The notes under the pieces were generated by a model, which saw nothing but the letters and a program-made list of their open reading frames with translations, searched no databases and was not told the origin of the DNA. 64,000 nucleotides of DNA from Sarcomyxa edulis (Eukaryota; Basidiomycota; Agaricomycetes; Agaricales; Mycenaceae). The position numbers and the translations under genes are program-made. The stretch's first letter is position 1. Each line of letters starts with the position of its first letter. Shown here one piece after another: positions 23,378 through 33,786 of the stretch. The stretch spans positions 2,819,587-2,883,586 of the forward strand of contig QUOL01000002.1 of the NCBI GenBank assembly GCA_009761415.1. Reading direction: 5' to 3'.

Positions 23378-24090
23378 TCGAGCGGCTCTACTGGGCTCAA
23401 ATGAGCGTCTTGGCTCTCAACAGTCCACCGACGAGAATATCGAACTGGTAATTTTTTCGTTCAGCCTACATTCGTCGGTGAGTTCTTCGGGACCTGGACT
23501 ACTTTTTTTGACCGTACCTTTGGCATGGCTCATGTACTGGTTGTTTTTAGGTCAAGAATCAGGTTTTTTGAGGCGTCCATGGTCTGGTCAATGATCTTGA
23601 TTATGCATTGCTGGCAAAGTTGCACGGCGACGTCCGGGGACATCCGGTTTTATTTTTAGACCTTGTCTCGATCAGATGCTCCCGCGCTTTGTTGGCTTTG
23701 CCCGTCCTCGATTTTTTTCCCAAATAATTCCAGAATATCATCATGATCTCTCTTTCTCGAGCACAGTTTCTCTTCTTCCTCTTCATATCTCAGTACACGA
23801 GCTCTGAATGCAACCTCCTGGTATATTCCAGATTGCGGGACTCCCTCCACTAGCACCACCTCGTAGCCTGATACTTAACTCCCCATCCATCTCTACCAGC
23901 GCTGCGTCTCAGATTAGGTGCCAGTCATATCAATCAGTATAATCCGAGTCGTTCTGATTCATCCGGATCCTATTCTGCTACTACGCCGCGCCGAGACGCC
24001 TCCTCATCTTCATTTCCAGCTAAGACCTCCCAGACTCGTACTCGGGCAAAACTTCGAACGACCTGAATCGCGGCTGGAGATCCGGCTGAC

Positions 24091-24951
24091 CGAGTATGAG
24101 AAATCTGTCATCTGAACGACGACGCGTTCATCATCCAACTTTCTGGGTCCATCTCCCGTCCTCAAAAAACTCCATAACTTCACTTCGGGCCAAGTTGGAA
24201 TATGTACCAAGAGACTCTGTATCAGTGAGTTTTCAAACACGTCTTTTCCGGACGCACTCCAGTGCTGAGGTACAGAATGTAGAAAATACTTTCCGAAGAA
24301 GGGGCCAGAAGCCCGTTTATACGCCGCATGCGTTGCTGCGATCCTACTTCCCGTGAGAATGTTCATATACGCTTGGTCCTCTTTTCCGAACGTTCATTGG
24401 ATGGCGCTCATAATTGGCATCACAATAAGAGTTTAACCTTTGGACTAGTACTCTTACCAGTACTGACATCACGTTGTAGCTGTTCATCTGGGCGACATTT
24501 ATCATATACCTCGCTGTTTCTGCATACTTGGCCGATTAGTGTGCTTTTATATCGTGACCATGCACCTGTGCCGCTCACCTTGTCGTCAACTATGGCCCGT
24601 TCGCTTCTTCTGCTCTCGCACGCCAAAGTCTGCTCCGTACGAACTATCGATGTGATTCGTGATGGAGCTTCTGACTCTCTTTTTCTCCAGGAAACCTCAT
24701 GGCGATGGCCTTCCTACTGTTCACCCCGCAGATGTTCGCGAAAGTTACATACAAATGGGGTTGCACGATATTTGCTTGTATCGCGCTCCTCATGGGACCT
24801 ATTCCATATGTACGTGTTCTTTCGTCTACCCTCTATCGACTGCGAAATCTGGTTACGATGCCCATGCACACAGGTTCGACCACTTTATGGGCCTACTATT
24901 CGAGGACGAAGCAAATTCTCGCGAATGGTGCTAAAACAAACCAAGGCTTGA
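24091..24951 (+). pseudogene. Truncated duplicate of the MFS transporter 3' end
   Basis: Corresponds to the exons of the transporter gene from about helix 7 to the stop. Readable pieces include MYQETLYQ, WSSFPNVHWMALIIGIT, NLMAMAFLLFTPQMFAKVTY and the intact terminus RGRSKFSRMVLKQTKA with TGA at 24949-24951. Relative to the parent, one intron with its flanking exon sequence (a stretch between QVG and NMYQETLYQ) is deleted. There is no N-terminal half and no promoter of its own, so it cannot encode a 12-helix transporter. It is the left part of unit B of the tandem duplication. Confidence 0.85.
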
Positions 24952-25596
24952 CTTGTCAAACGTAGAGTCACAACGTCGATATAATCGTTGATTTTATAAA
25001 GTGAGACTTGGCGTGAAAGTCATAACAGGAGAAAGAAAAATCTGCACCGACGTTGCCTTGATCATTATTCACGAAGGTGGCACGTCCGGAAGAGCTTTTG
25101 ACCAAGGGTCGTTCCTCTCATATTTTGCATCGTTTGGATCAGTTGCTCTCGGAACGCTGGGCCGAGTGGAAAGCGAGAACCCAACATCTACCTGATAAGG
25201 AGGCGTTGATCAATTGAGTCCAGAGAATTGCAATCCACACACAAACACGTCGTGAATTATTTCAAAAGGGCGCTGTCGCGTAAGTTTCAAGACTCTATTA
25301 TCAAATATGTCGAAAAACCAAAAATCGCATCGATTTTGAAGGATGAGATGGGCTGTAGCCGTACACCGTACAGGTCGAAATCCTGGATAACAAAGCCTGA
25401 AAATAATCATGGTAAGTGAGGAGCAACAAACGGACGAAAATCCGAAAGATAGTCACGGGAGCAAACGGAATTTCAAATTGAGGTCCGAGCGTCCGTCCTT
25501 TGTTGATCTTCAACTTCTGCCACCAACTCTTCTACTTACCACCACCATCGCACAACATACAAACTTCATCCTCTTTCTTCTTCAACAGCAATAAAG

Positions 25597-26526
25597 ATGA
25601 GTACGAGTTCTAAATCCAAGACTGCCGACTTCGCCAGACTCTTCGAACGTCTTTCGTCTTATCGCTCGACCATATCCTGCGGCACCCCCATTCAAAACGA
25701 CGTTCAGGCTATTTCAGATTCCTCTGATCTCGCGCCTGTAATCAAGAGTCTTGCTCCTCTCGTAGCCACCAGGGCCTACACAAACGAACTAAAATCGTCC
25801 CAGCACGGATCGAGTGACGCGGACTCGGTGGCAGGCGTCGAAGACACCAGCTCTGATTCTTCGGACGACGCGTCGCTCTCCGAATTTCCGTTGGACAAGA
25901 GGTATCCTTTCACTTTCAGTAGGATGGTGCATACGCTATATGGACTCGCGGAGTGGGCGGAGATGGTTCAGGATGTCGTGAAAAAATCGAAGGAGCGGTA
26001 TAGGCCCTTGGCTGAGCAAGATTTCGAGGCTAGGCCGTGTGCATCGGAGACGCAAATGTATGATGTACATCTCGAAGCTGAGGTGGCAGTCGAGGGCGTG
26101 AACCATGCCGACGGGCGCGATAAGGGAGTGGCACTCGAGAAAGAGCGAAAGGAGATGGATCTCCGTGATAGAGAAGTGATTCTGAAGAAGAGGTGTATCG
26201 GGCGAAGGAAGTGGACAGATGAGTCCATGGCTAACGAGGGGACCTGGGTGTACGATGCGGCTATTTCTTCGGTCGAGACTGCTAGACCGACATATGCAAT
26301 CCCTACTGCGGCGCACGTACTCGGGAAACCAACGTCTCATGACAACTTATCGATTATGCCTCGGACCGCCAGGCTAGGAGCGGGAGATATACTCGAAGAG
26401 CTGACCTCGAAGAAATTGGATGCCCGAGTAGAAGGCTATGCGAGGAAGACAAGGGAGTCTGATAAGGCGAAGGAGCTTACCCCGAAGGAGGCTCGCCGTT
26501 CCAAGAAACGCCCTTTCGGGCTTTGA
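25597..26526 (+). CDS. Unknown protein, three-copy family, copy 3
   Basis: Single-exon 309-residue protein from ATG 25597. The N-terminal 95 residues are almost the same as in copy 2 (21443-22393). It keeps the KRYPFTFSRMVHTLYGLAEW block, VQDVVKKSKERYRPL, ILKKRCIGRRKWTD and EGTWVYDAAISSVETARPTY. The linker after residue 160 is shorter by several residues, and the C-terminus has drifted to RRSKKRPFGL. The open frame is maintained despite these length changes, all in multiples of three, which argues for selection on the protein rather than a decaying copy. No recognised domain. It lies in unit B, downstream of the truncated MFS copy, with its leader conserved. Confidence 0.78.
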   Translation: MSTSSKSKTADFARLFERLSSYRSTISCGTPIQNDVQAISDSSDLAPVIKSLAPLVATRAYTNELKSSQHGSSDADSVAGVEDTSSDSSDDASLSEFPLDKRYPFTFSRMVHTLYGLAEWAEMVQDVVKKSKERYRPLAEQDFEARPCASETQMYDVHLEAEVAVEGVNHADGRDKGVALEKERKEMDLRDREVILKKRCIGRRKWTDESMANEGTWVYDAAISSVETARPTYAIPTAAHVLGKPTSHDNLSIMPRTARLGAGDILEELTSKKLDARVEGYARKTRESDKAKELTPKEARRSKKRPFGL

Positions 26527-26689
26527 GCCGTACGAACGATGGCGGCACGACGATATAGCTTTATGACCCAGTTCGAGGGCTAGCATTGGGACCTTGATCT
26601 TGTAACATATTCGAACATTCTTTTTCTTTACCTTCGCGATTCACCTTGTACATGACACTTTTGACGAACACTATCGAACAACTCCATAT

Positions 26690-26835
26690 TTGACTTACCT
26701 TTACTATATCACACAAAGACTCCTGACTCCGAAAAAAATATTTATTAATCACTCGTGGAGGTTGCTGAAGGAATGAATCACCTTTATGCAAGCATTGAAG
26801 CATACGCAGTACAGATGATTCGAAAGGAGCGGGGG
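26690..26835 (+). repeat. Conserved 3'-flank block, copy 3
   Basis: Third copy of the block found at 22545-22690 and, inverted, at 7320-7480. Words in order: TTGACTTACCTTTACTATAT, AAATATTTATTAATCACTCG, GAATGAATCACCTTTATGCA, then ATGATTCGAAAGGAGCG. It starts about 165 nt after the stop codon of the gene at 25597-26526. Confidence 0.75.
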
Positions 26836-28425
26836 GAGTATGAGATTTGCAACTGAATCCGAAGCGAAAAAACGGCTCTTCACGGTGTTGTCTATTGATC
26901 TTGAGCTCCACTGATATTGCACCCGAGTCGACCGTCGCACGTGGCATCAGTAATTGGAGCGCTGGACTGAAGCAACGATATCTAGGACTGCCGAGAGCGT
27001 CGTCATCCCACCGTGGTGACAGAAGATGGTAGTTCTGAGCCGACCAGAAACAATCTAGATGGATAAGCACAGTGATTCAGGTTTTTCCAGGCGGCGTATA
27101 TCGTCCATGAGCTTGGTTTCTGACGCAGACAAATCCTAATCCACAGGAGCGTGGCGTAGTAGGTCAATCCGTGATTGATCCCCAACAGAGGGGAGGGGAG
27201 GACTATCCGGATAGAGCATAATGCCTTGATGACTGAGGGTTGACCGGAAGAGCTAGCAAAGGGGGAGGAAACGCACATGAGCTCTGAAAATTCGTTGCGC
27301 CGGTCCGATGATGGGTATGAGCATGGATGCACCCTGCAGAGCAGTAAGTGAGTCGCGCAAGCTACGATAAATGTGCAACATAGGCACTCACGTATGTACT
27401 CGGTCGAGTTGAACGCTCAAGCATGGAAACTCTGTCCTGGATTCCACGGTCATGAATGCTCTGCAAAGCTGTCGAAAGAGTCTTCAAGGACTCTCATTCG
27501 AGCTGCTCTACTGAGCTCGAATGAACGTCTTGGCTCTCAACGATCCACCGACGAGGATTTCGAACCGCTAATCTTTTTTCGGTCAGCCTACTGGTGTTCA
27601 CATTTCTCGGTGAGTTTTTTTGGGACTTGAGCGAATTTTTTGACCGTACCTTTGGCTTTGGCATGGCTCACGGACTAGTTGTATTCCGGCCAAGAACCAG
27701 GTTTTTTGGAGGCGTTCATGGTCTAGTCAATGATCTTGATTATGCATTGCTGGCAAAGTTCCACGGCGACGTCCGGGGATATCCGGTGGTATTTTTAGTT
27801 CTTGTCTCGATCAGATGCTCCCGCGCTTTGTTGGCTTTGCTCGTCCTCGATTTTTCTCCCAAGAGATTCCAGAATATATATCTCTCTCAAGCACAGTATC
27901 TCTTCTTCCTCTTCATGAATCATATCGCAGTACACGAGCTCTAGATGCTACCTTCACGTTTATTGCGAATTACGGGACACCACTTTGTAGTCCGATAATC
28001 CTCATCCATCTCTACCAGCGCTGCTTCTCAGACTCGATGTCAGTTATATCAACCAGTAGATTCCGAGTCGTACTGGTCCTTCCAGATCCTGTTCTGCTAC
28101 TTCAACTCGCCGAGACGCCTTGTTGTCTTCTTCTCCAGCTACTGAGACTTGCCAGATTCGTACTCGGACGAAACGACCTGAATCGCGGCTGGGTATCTCA
28201 TTCATCTGTACTATGGGGGACTGTGAAATTTTTTCGGCGCATGTGATCACGGAGAATGCGTATAGTAAGGGAATAGTGGTGGTTGAGAGTCCTGGCTGTA
28301 AATATCGGCGACCAATCAACGCTTCACCGAGACATTCATAATTACCCTCAATGTAGACATGTTAAACCACTTGGCTGGTTCAAAGACTGCACTGATGAAG
28401 ACAAGAATCCAACCGAGATAAGTAG

Positions 28426-28607
28426 AAGAGGTGCTGCGTGCAAGACGGGAGAAAGTAAAGAAGGGTGCATTGAATGAAGTCAAAGGAGTGGTCGGATATT
28501 TCGCCCGAGGTATAGGGCCAGTCAGCTATGCATCGAAACATTCCTATGAAGGACTAGAGCCGGTGGGGTATGCAACCATGAGAGATGGGGATATGATTCG
28601 GACGTGA
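28426..28607 (+). CDS. Possible last exon of an unidentified gene
   Basis: After an acceptor-like AAGTAG at 28420-28425 one frame stays open to TGA 28605-28607 and has coding character: EEVLRARREKVKKGALNE, then VVGYFARGIGPVSYASKHSY and EGLEPVGYATMRDGD. I could not place the upstream exon with confidence; a short plus-strand frame around 28215-28310 is a candidate. The left side of the gene may have been disturbed by the tandem duplication, whose right edge is at about 28192. It is convergent with GRX5, whose stop is 92 nt away. Family not recognised. Confidence 0.35.
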
Positions 28608-28698
28608 GGAGGGTACAAAATGTTACATAGGTGGGAGTTGTCCAAGTCTGATGACGTCCGTACCAACCATTCTATCAACGGACTGGACACAATGAGCT

Positions 28699-29351
28699 TT
28701 ACGAGGATTGTGGTGGCGACTCGGGTTCGGGTTCCAACGGTTCGACGACGCCGGTCTTCAACAGCAGAGCCTCCAGCTCGCCTGACGCATACACTATCAA
28801 CAGTTATAGGTGGTCAGGGCGAGATACGATATTGCAGAAAGAGTGCAAATACTCACTCGCCATGAGGATATCGCAACCCCCCACAAACTCACCTCCTATA
28901 TATAATTGGGGTATCGTCGGCCAGTCGCTGTCCGCGCATTAGTCATTCGATTTTCTGGTGCAAAGAGAATTGCATGAATATATTATGGAACTCACGAGAA
29001 CTCCTTGATATCATTTCTCAAATCCGGATCATCCAGGACGTTGTAGGTCTTTATCTTTTCAGGAGGGACGCCCTCCATGCCCAACACTTGCATAGTGGCT
29101 CTTGAGAACCCGCATTGAGGTATCTCTGCGGTTCCTTTCATGAAGAGTACGACAGGGCTTGAGTGAATAGCGGCCTGGATCTTTGACCGGGATTCTTGCG
29201 ATAGGAAACGGTACGCGAAGAGACGACTGGACGAGACGGATGTCAGAGCGTTCGGGCGCAGGAGTGTGCGCTAGAGTCAGATTGTCAGAGTAAAACTTGA
29301 ACATGAATCGCTTTATAGACATACTGAAGATCGAAGGGTAGTTCGAAACAT
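28699..29351 (-). CDS. GRX5: Mitochondrial monothiol glutaredoxin (Grx5 type)
   Basis: Four exons on the minus strand (29325-29351, 28996-29270, 28857-28927, 28699-28793) join to 155 residues. The N-terminus MFRTTLRSS followed by [18 protein letters not shown] is Arg/Ser-rich and free of acids, a mitochondrial presequence. The fold then reads [17 protein letters not shown], the active site PQCGFSR with a single cysteine (CGFS), [39 protein letters not shown] (the cis-proline TIPQ and the GG-C-D glutathione-binding motif) and SGELEALL. Grx5 proteins bind a [2Fe-2S] cluster with glutathione and hand it to acceptor proteins in mitochondrial iron-sulfur assembly. The last residues [13 protein letters not shown] are an acidic/proline tail. 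It is divergent from the SDR gene at 29566, 214 nt away. Identity is secure. Confidence 0.93.
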
Positions 29352-29565
29352 GGCTGCTATAGGTTGTGTAGGTCAAAAGGAACTCGAGGAGGAGGAGATG
29401 GAAAGAATTGGAACCTCGGAGAGATCCTGGGAAATGTGACTAATTGGAAATAAATTTCCAGGTTCCAAATCGGGAGTCGCCACCTGTGATTCTCAGTCGG
29501 CAACTTCGACGACGATAACTCATGCAAGCTTGGATGAAAGCCTTACAGCTTCAAACCACTCCAAC
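29352..29565. promoter_or_regulatory. Shared divergent promoter region, GRX5 and SDR
   Basis: Only 214 nt separate the start codons of GRX5 (minus) and the short-chain dehydrogenase (plus), so the two leaders and promoters must overlap here. No clear TATA box is visible. The stretch is purine-rich on the plus strand near 29385-29410. Confidence 0.5.
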
Positions 29566-30466
29566 ATGAAGATCGAGAATCGTACATTTGTCGTATCTGG
29601 AGGGTGAGCTCTCCCTCATACTAATTCATCGCGTATAAAGGCTCAAGATATCAACTTTTGACGGCAGTTCTTCTGGTCTCGGCCTCGCAACTGTTCACGA
29701 CTTGCTATCAGCGAAAGCATATGTATCCATACTAGACCGCTCACCCCCACCGTCTTATCTATCTCCCTCTCACGTCAAATTCTTCCAGACGGATATCACG
29801 AAAGTAGACGAGATCGAGTCTGCCGTAGACGGCACTGTGGCCTGGACAAAAGACACTGGGGCAGTTCTCGGTGGTGTGGTCAACTGTGCAGGTGTAGGTA
29901 CAGCTGCCAAGATTATCGACGCGCATAACGAGCCGCATAGCCTCGATATCTGGGACTTCACTCTCGCTGTTAACCTCACCGGGACATTCAACCTTACGCG
30001 TCTCGTACTCAAGCACCTTGTACGTGTGCAGCCCGAGGAAGGCCCGGATGGGGAACGAGGAGTCGTTATAATGGTATCTAGTGCTGCTGCAGTGAGTCTC
30101 AGAACCATTCACGTATTCGTACAAACTGACATCAAAGTACTCCAGTTCGAAGGCCAACCCGGTCAAACAGCCTATTCCGCGACAAAAGGTGCTATCCGAT
30201 CTATGACTCTACCCCTTGCCCGCGATCTCTCGCGACATGCCATTCGCGCTGTCACCATCGCTCCAGGCGTATTCGCCTCTTCCATGACCGCTCACTTCCC
30301 CGAGAAGACTCGCAGAAGTTTGGAGAACGATGGTATCGTGTATCCCAGGAGATTCGGACAACCCGAGGAATTTGCGAGGACTGTTAGGTGGATTTTGGAG
30401 TGTGCTTATGTCAATGGAGAGACCGTTAGGCTGAGTGGGGCTGGAAGGCTGCCTGGGAAGCTGTAA
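29566..30466 (+). CDS. Short-chain dehydrogenase/reductase, HSD10-like (3-hydroxyacyl-CoA dehydrogenase type)
   Basis: Three exons (29566-29603, 29668-30091, 30146-30466) give 260 residues. The cofactor-binding TFVVSGGSSGLGLAT spans the first intron (TGxxxGxG-type motif), VNCAGVG is the NAG motif, VSSAAA carries the catalytic serine, and YSATKGA the catalytic Tyr and Lys (YxxxK). The surrounding text, GVVIMVSSAAA then FEGQPGQTAYSATKGAIRSM and TLPLARDL followed by IRAVTIAPG, is the pattern of type-10 17-beta-hydroxysteroid/2-methyl-3-hydroxybutyryl-CoA dehydrogenases. These oxidise 3-hydroxyacyl-CoA with NAD in beta-oxidation and branched-chain amino acid breakdown. No mitochondrial leader is obvious. 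Start chosen because it immediately precedes the Rossmann strand. Complete. Confidence 0.87.
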
Positions 30467-31509
30467 CAAGTTGCAAACTCGCGGGGGTAAGTAGGATTAC
30501 TTCTTGGCGGTCAAACGAGTGTTACCTCCTCCTTAGATTGTCATGCTATCAATGTAATTCCTTGTAAAGTAAGTGCCAGCGCGACATATCGCGTTCTCTC
30601 TCTTCCGTCGTTCAGCGTTAATCACTTATTTCTTTCCTAGTGCTTTAGGGTTTCATCCCAGATCAGAATTTTTGATTCCTTAATGCATAGCAAAAATCAC
30701 TCTGATCGTCCAGCTAGAGCGTGGAAATTTCTGAGCACTAGACGTTCCGTCACACGTTGGTCGGACTTCACCTTCTACCGAACCTGAACTATATTTCGTA
30801 CAGACCTCACAGATCAGTCGCACATTCATATTGGCGTCATATCTCAGAGAAGTCCCACCGTTCTTTGCTGTCAGCTGGGCTTGCGATCTCATGATGTCAC
30901 GGTCTGTCTTCGATTTCTCTTTTCTAGATAGGTGCTAATGCTGTAAACTTTCATATATAGCTTCTGTGTACTAGTTCATCTGTGATGGTTAGTCGCGAAA
31001 TCGCACGATAATTCGCGCTTTTATAAGGTGTGGAGTATGACCGGACCGCCAACTTACTAGAATCCTCGAAGTTGACAGCACCTCCTCCCGCGCGTTTTCT
31101 CAGGCTCTCTTCGGTCTTCCTTGACTTTACACCCAGGCGTCAACCAGATATCAGACATGACGCATACTAGTGACGCGTGAACTTCAGTATCGATCTGCCG
31201 GTGTTCATTACTACTCCAGAGAGCTCGAGAGTTGCATGAATATTCGTGCCCCCCCTGGAAGACAGAACTTCAAGATGCCCATTGCCATTTGATCTAATCT
31301 TTCTCGATGTTCGGTTCCGATACTGTCCGCGAGTCGAGTAAGTCCTATTTTTGTTTGGATTTTCTTCTAGCGGATGCTAAATGCGATTCTCTATCGTGCG
31401 AGCCCTGGAAGTAAAATGGAGCATGTGTATCTTTTGTTGTCATATTTATTCCCTACATATACTTCGGTTGACGCAGTTCGATTGTCAGATCCTCAAACTC
31501 CTCAATGAC
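30467..31509. other. Intergenic region, upstream of P450-1
   Basis: No gene seen. The part from about 31060 to 31509 closely resembles 36960-37332, the sequence in front of the P450 remnant: shared words include CTCGAAGTTGACA versus CTCAAAGTTGACA, GCTCTCTTCGGTCTTCCTT versus GCTCCCTTCGGTCTCCCTT, ACGTGAACTTCA and TTCGGTTCCGATGCTGTCCG-type sequence. It is therefore the duplicated promoter and leader of the P450 array. Confidence 0.55.
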
Positions 31510-33644
31510 ATGGCCATTGACATCAGTCTTTTTGCCAGCCTTTCAGCTTTTGGAATCCTCTTGTTTATGTATCTAACCCCACGAAGGACCCTACCACTCC
31601 CTCCCGGCCCGAAACCCCTCCCTTTGATAAAAAACCTCCTTGATATGCCGCGAACCCATGCATGGCTAACTTTCACGAAATGGCGATACGAATATGGTGC
31701 GCGTTCATCTTGTTCAATCTCTCTGACGTGTCTTGTTTAAGGGATAATCATCGATTCAGAGTCTGATATCATATACATCAATGCTCTGGGAACCTCAATG
31801 ATAGTGATCAACTCAATCGACGTAGCGAACGACCTTTTCGAGAAGAGGTCTTCAATCTATTCGAGCAGGTGAGTACCAACTCTATAGTATGTGTTATGTG
31901 TACCTGACTGGAGGATTAACTCCTCAGAACTCGATTGCCTATGGTCAATGAGCTGTGAGCTATATCGGGGCCGGGCCCTTTGTTCAGTTCGACTAACATT
32001 CAAGTCTCTTTTCCGTGATATTGCTCACTCCAATAGGATGGGATGGTCGTGGAATTTCGGTTTCCAGCCCTATGGTGCTTCCTGGAGGTCTCATAGAAGG
32101 ACCTTCCATCAGGAATTTAACCAGACGGCTGCGATGCGCTACAAACCCCAGGAACTCAAAGCTAGTCATGAGCTTTTACGGAGATTGCTTAATCAGCCCG
32201 AGAATTTCTTGCAACACCTGCGACAGTGAATACCTTTTCCCTTCTTTCTCGATGATACTACTAATCTCGAACCTCTCTGGCAGCTATCCCGGAAGCATCA
32301 TCATGTCTGTCGCATACGGCATAGATGTCCTCCCCGAAAACGATCCTTACATCGACAACGCAGAGGAGGCCGTATCTGCTCTTAGCGAGGCAGGCATTAC
32401 TGGTGCGTACCTTGTCGATGTGATGCCATTCCGTGAGTTATTTGTCTGCGTAGTCTCTGCATATTTGGCGGCTGATTCCTCATTGACAGTAAAATATGTC
32501 CCTTCCTTCTTTCCTGGGGCCGGGTTCCGGCGGAAAGCCAATATATGGAAGAAGCTCGCGACCGATATGGTCGAGCAGCCCTTTGCTGTAACCAAACACA
32601 ATATGGCCAACGGAACCGCGCCACCCTGTTTTGTGACGAATTGCTTCCGACGCCTTGGCGATCAAAGTGAAGTAGCTGCTTCCGAGCGCATCATACAGGA
32701 GACTGCTGGAGCAATGTATACAGGTAAGTCCACCACTTTGTTTTCTCAAAAGGCACGTACTGATCAAAGGACATGAACTCGAAGCTGCCGCCGATACAGT
32801 ACGTGACATTGCCTTCGGAAGAACGATTCTATGGATTCAGTGCATCTCTTAGACAGTTTCAGCGCTCGGAACGTTCGTTTTGGCAATGCTTCACAATCCA
32901 GAGGCTCAGAGCAAAGCACAACAAGAATTGGATCAGGTCCTTGGGCATGGCCGCCTTCCTACATTCAACGATGAGGGTGTGCTCCCATACGTTTCGGCAT
33001 TAGTGAAAGAAGTAATTGTATCTTTTAACACCTAGCGTATCTAAAATCTGATGCTCTCAAAGGTCCTTCGTTGGCATCCGGTCACTCCCTTGGGCATACC
33101 ACATTCGCTCACGACTGAAGACGAATATCGTGGCTTCCGACTTCCCAAGGACTCGGTTGTGTTTGGCAATATATGGTCAGCTAATTGAGATTCTAGTTAG
33201 TCGTTCGCTAACCGCTCTAGAAGGGCGATGATGCATGATGAGAACATGTATCCAGATGCCTACAATTTTCTACCCGACCGATTCCTCAAAGACGGCAAAC
33301 TGGATCCTAGTGTCAAAGATCCGGCAGAAATTGCATTTGGCTTTGGGCGAAGGATCTGTCCTGGAAGGTATATGGCAAAATCGACCCTTTGGATCGCTGT
33401 AGCATCAGTCCTCGCGGCCTTCACTATCGAGAAGGCAGTTGACGAGCATGGTCATATCGTCGAGCCGTCAGGAGAGTACTCATCAGGGGTAGCCAGGTGT
33501 GTGCCTAGCCATGACATTCAGTTGGATCGTTCGTGTATTGACCATGATCTTGTACCCAGCTATCCTCTACCGTTCAAGTGCGTATTCCGGCCTCGATCAA
33601 AAGAGACCGAAACCGCTATCAGATCTTCTAGCCAAGATGATTGA
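31510..33644 (+). CDS. Cytochrome P450 monooxygenase 1 (class II, ER-anchored)
   Basis: About eleven exons join in frame from ATG 31510 to TGA 33642-33644, about 510 residues. An N-terminal membrane helix (MAIDISLFASLSAFGILLFM) is followed by the proline hinge LPLPPGPKPLPLI, typical of microsomal P450s. The C-helix WxxxR is in WRSHRRTFHQEF. The I-helix oxygen-binding motif AAADTT is built across two small introns near 32730-32860. The K-helix ExxR is KEVLRWHPVTPLG, the PERF-type motif is DAYNFLPDRFL, and the heme loop FGFGRRICPGRYMA carries the axial cysteine. Overall pattern resembles fungal O-methylsterigmatocystin oxidoreductase-like P450s. The substrate cannot be read from sequence. One acceptor (GAAG before GGCGATGATG) is less typical but is used identically in the second copy. 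Intact. Confidence 0.9.
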
Positions 33645-33682
33645 TTTGAACCAGTCTGAATATCCAACCTTGTATTTTGGCT

Positions 33683-33786
33683 CGGTCGGCCCACTCGGCG
33701 AGAAGAGAGGTGAAGGTGGCGAGATCAATTTTAGAGTATAAATCTGCACGTCTGGCGATAGCGAACGGGAGAGGAGATGATCGACT
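33683..33786 (-). pseudogene. Short remnant of an F-box gene downstream of P450-1
   Basis: About 100 nt match 38985-39087 inside the broken F-box gene, in the same orientation. Shared words: ACTCGGCGAGAAGAGAGGT versus AGTCGGCGAGAAGAGAGGT, GGTGGCGAGA, and GGGAGAGGAGATGATCGA versus GGGAGGGGAGATGATCGA. The match starts only about 40 nt after the P450-1 stop codon and fades on both sides. It suggests that the P450/F-box pair was once duplicated as a block and the F-box copy here was mostly lost. Confidence 0.7.

Larger units (their letters stand above)
19795..24077 (+). repeat. Tandem segmental duplication, unit A
   Basis: First of two head-to-tail copies of a segment of roughly 4.2 kb. The left edge lies inside an intron of the MFS gene at the shared word CGAGTATGAG (19795; 24092 in unit B). 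The right edge lies at the shared word CGCGGCTGG (about 24069-24077; 28184-28192 in unit B). Contents in order: last exons of the MFS gene, a spacer, the unknown-family gene at 21443-22393, a conserved 3' block and further spacer. Unit B starts about 14 bases after unit A ends. Boundaries are read by eye. Confidence 0.85.
24091..28192 (+). repeat. Tandem segmental duplication, unit B
   Basis: Second, direct copy of the segment at 19795-24077. It starts inside what is an intron of the MFS gene in unit A, so it carries only the 3' exons of that gene. Clear matches run through the MFS remnant, the leader and coding region of the unknown gene, the 3' block and a distal stretch with the words GGCGACGTCCGGGGA and GATGCTCCCGCGCTTTGTTG. 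Small insertions and deletions differ between the copies, so the event is not very recent. Confidence 0.85.

Noticed and set aside
29759..30166. Minus-strand frames across the SDR gene
   Set aside because: Fully antisense to the SDR catalytic exon; no independent evidence.
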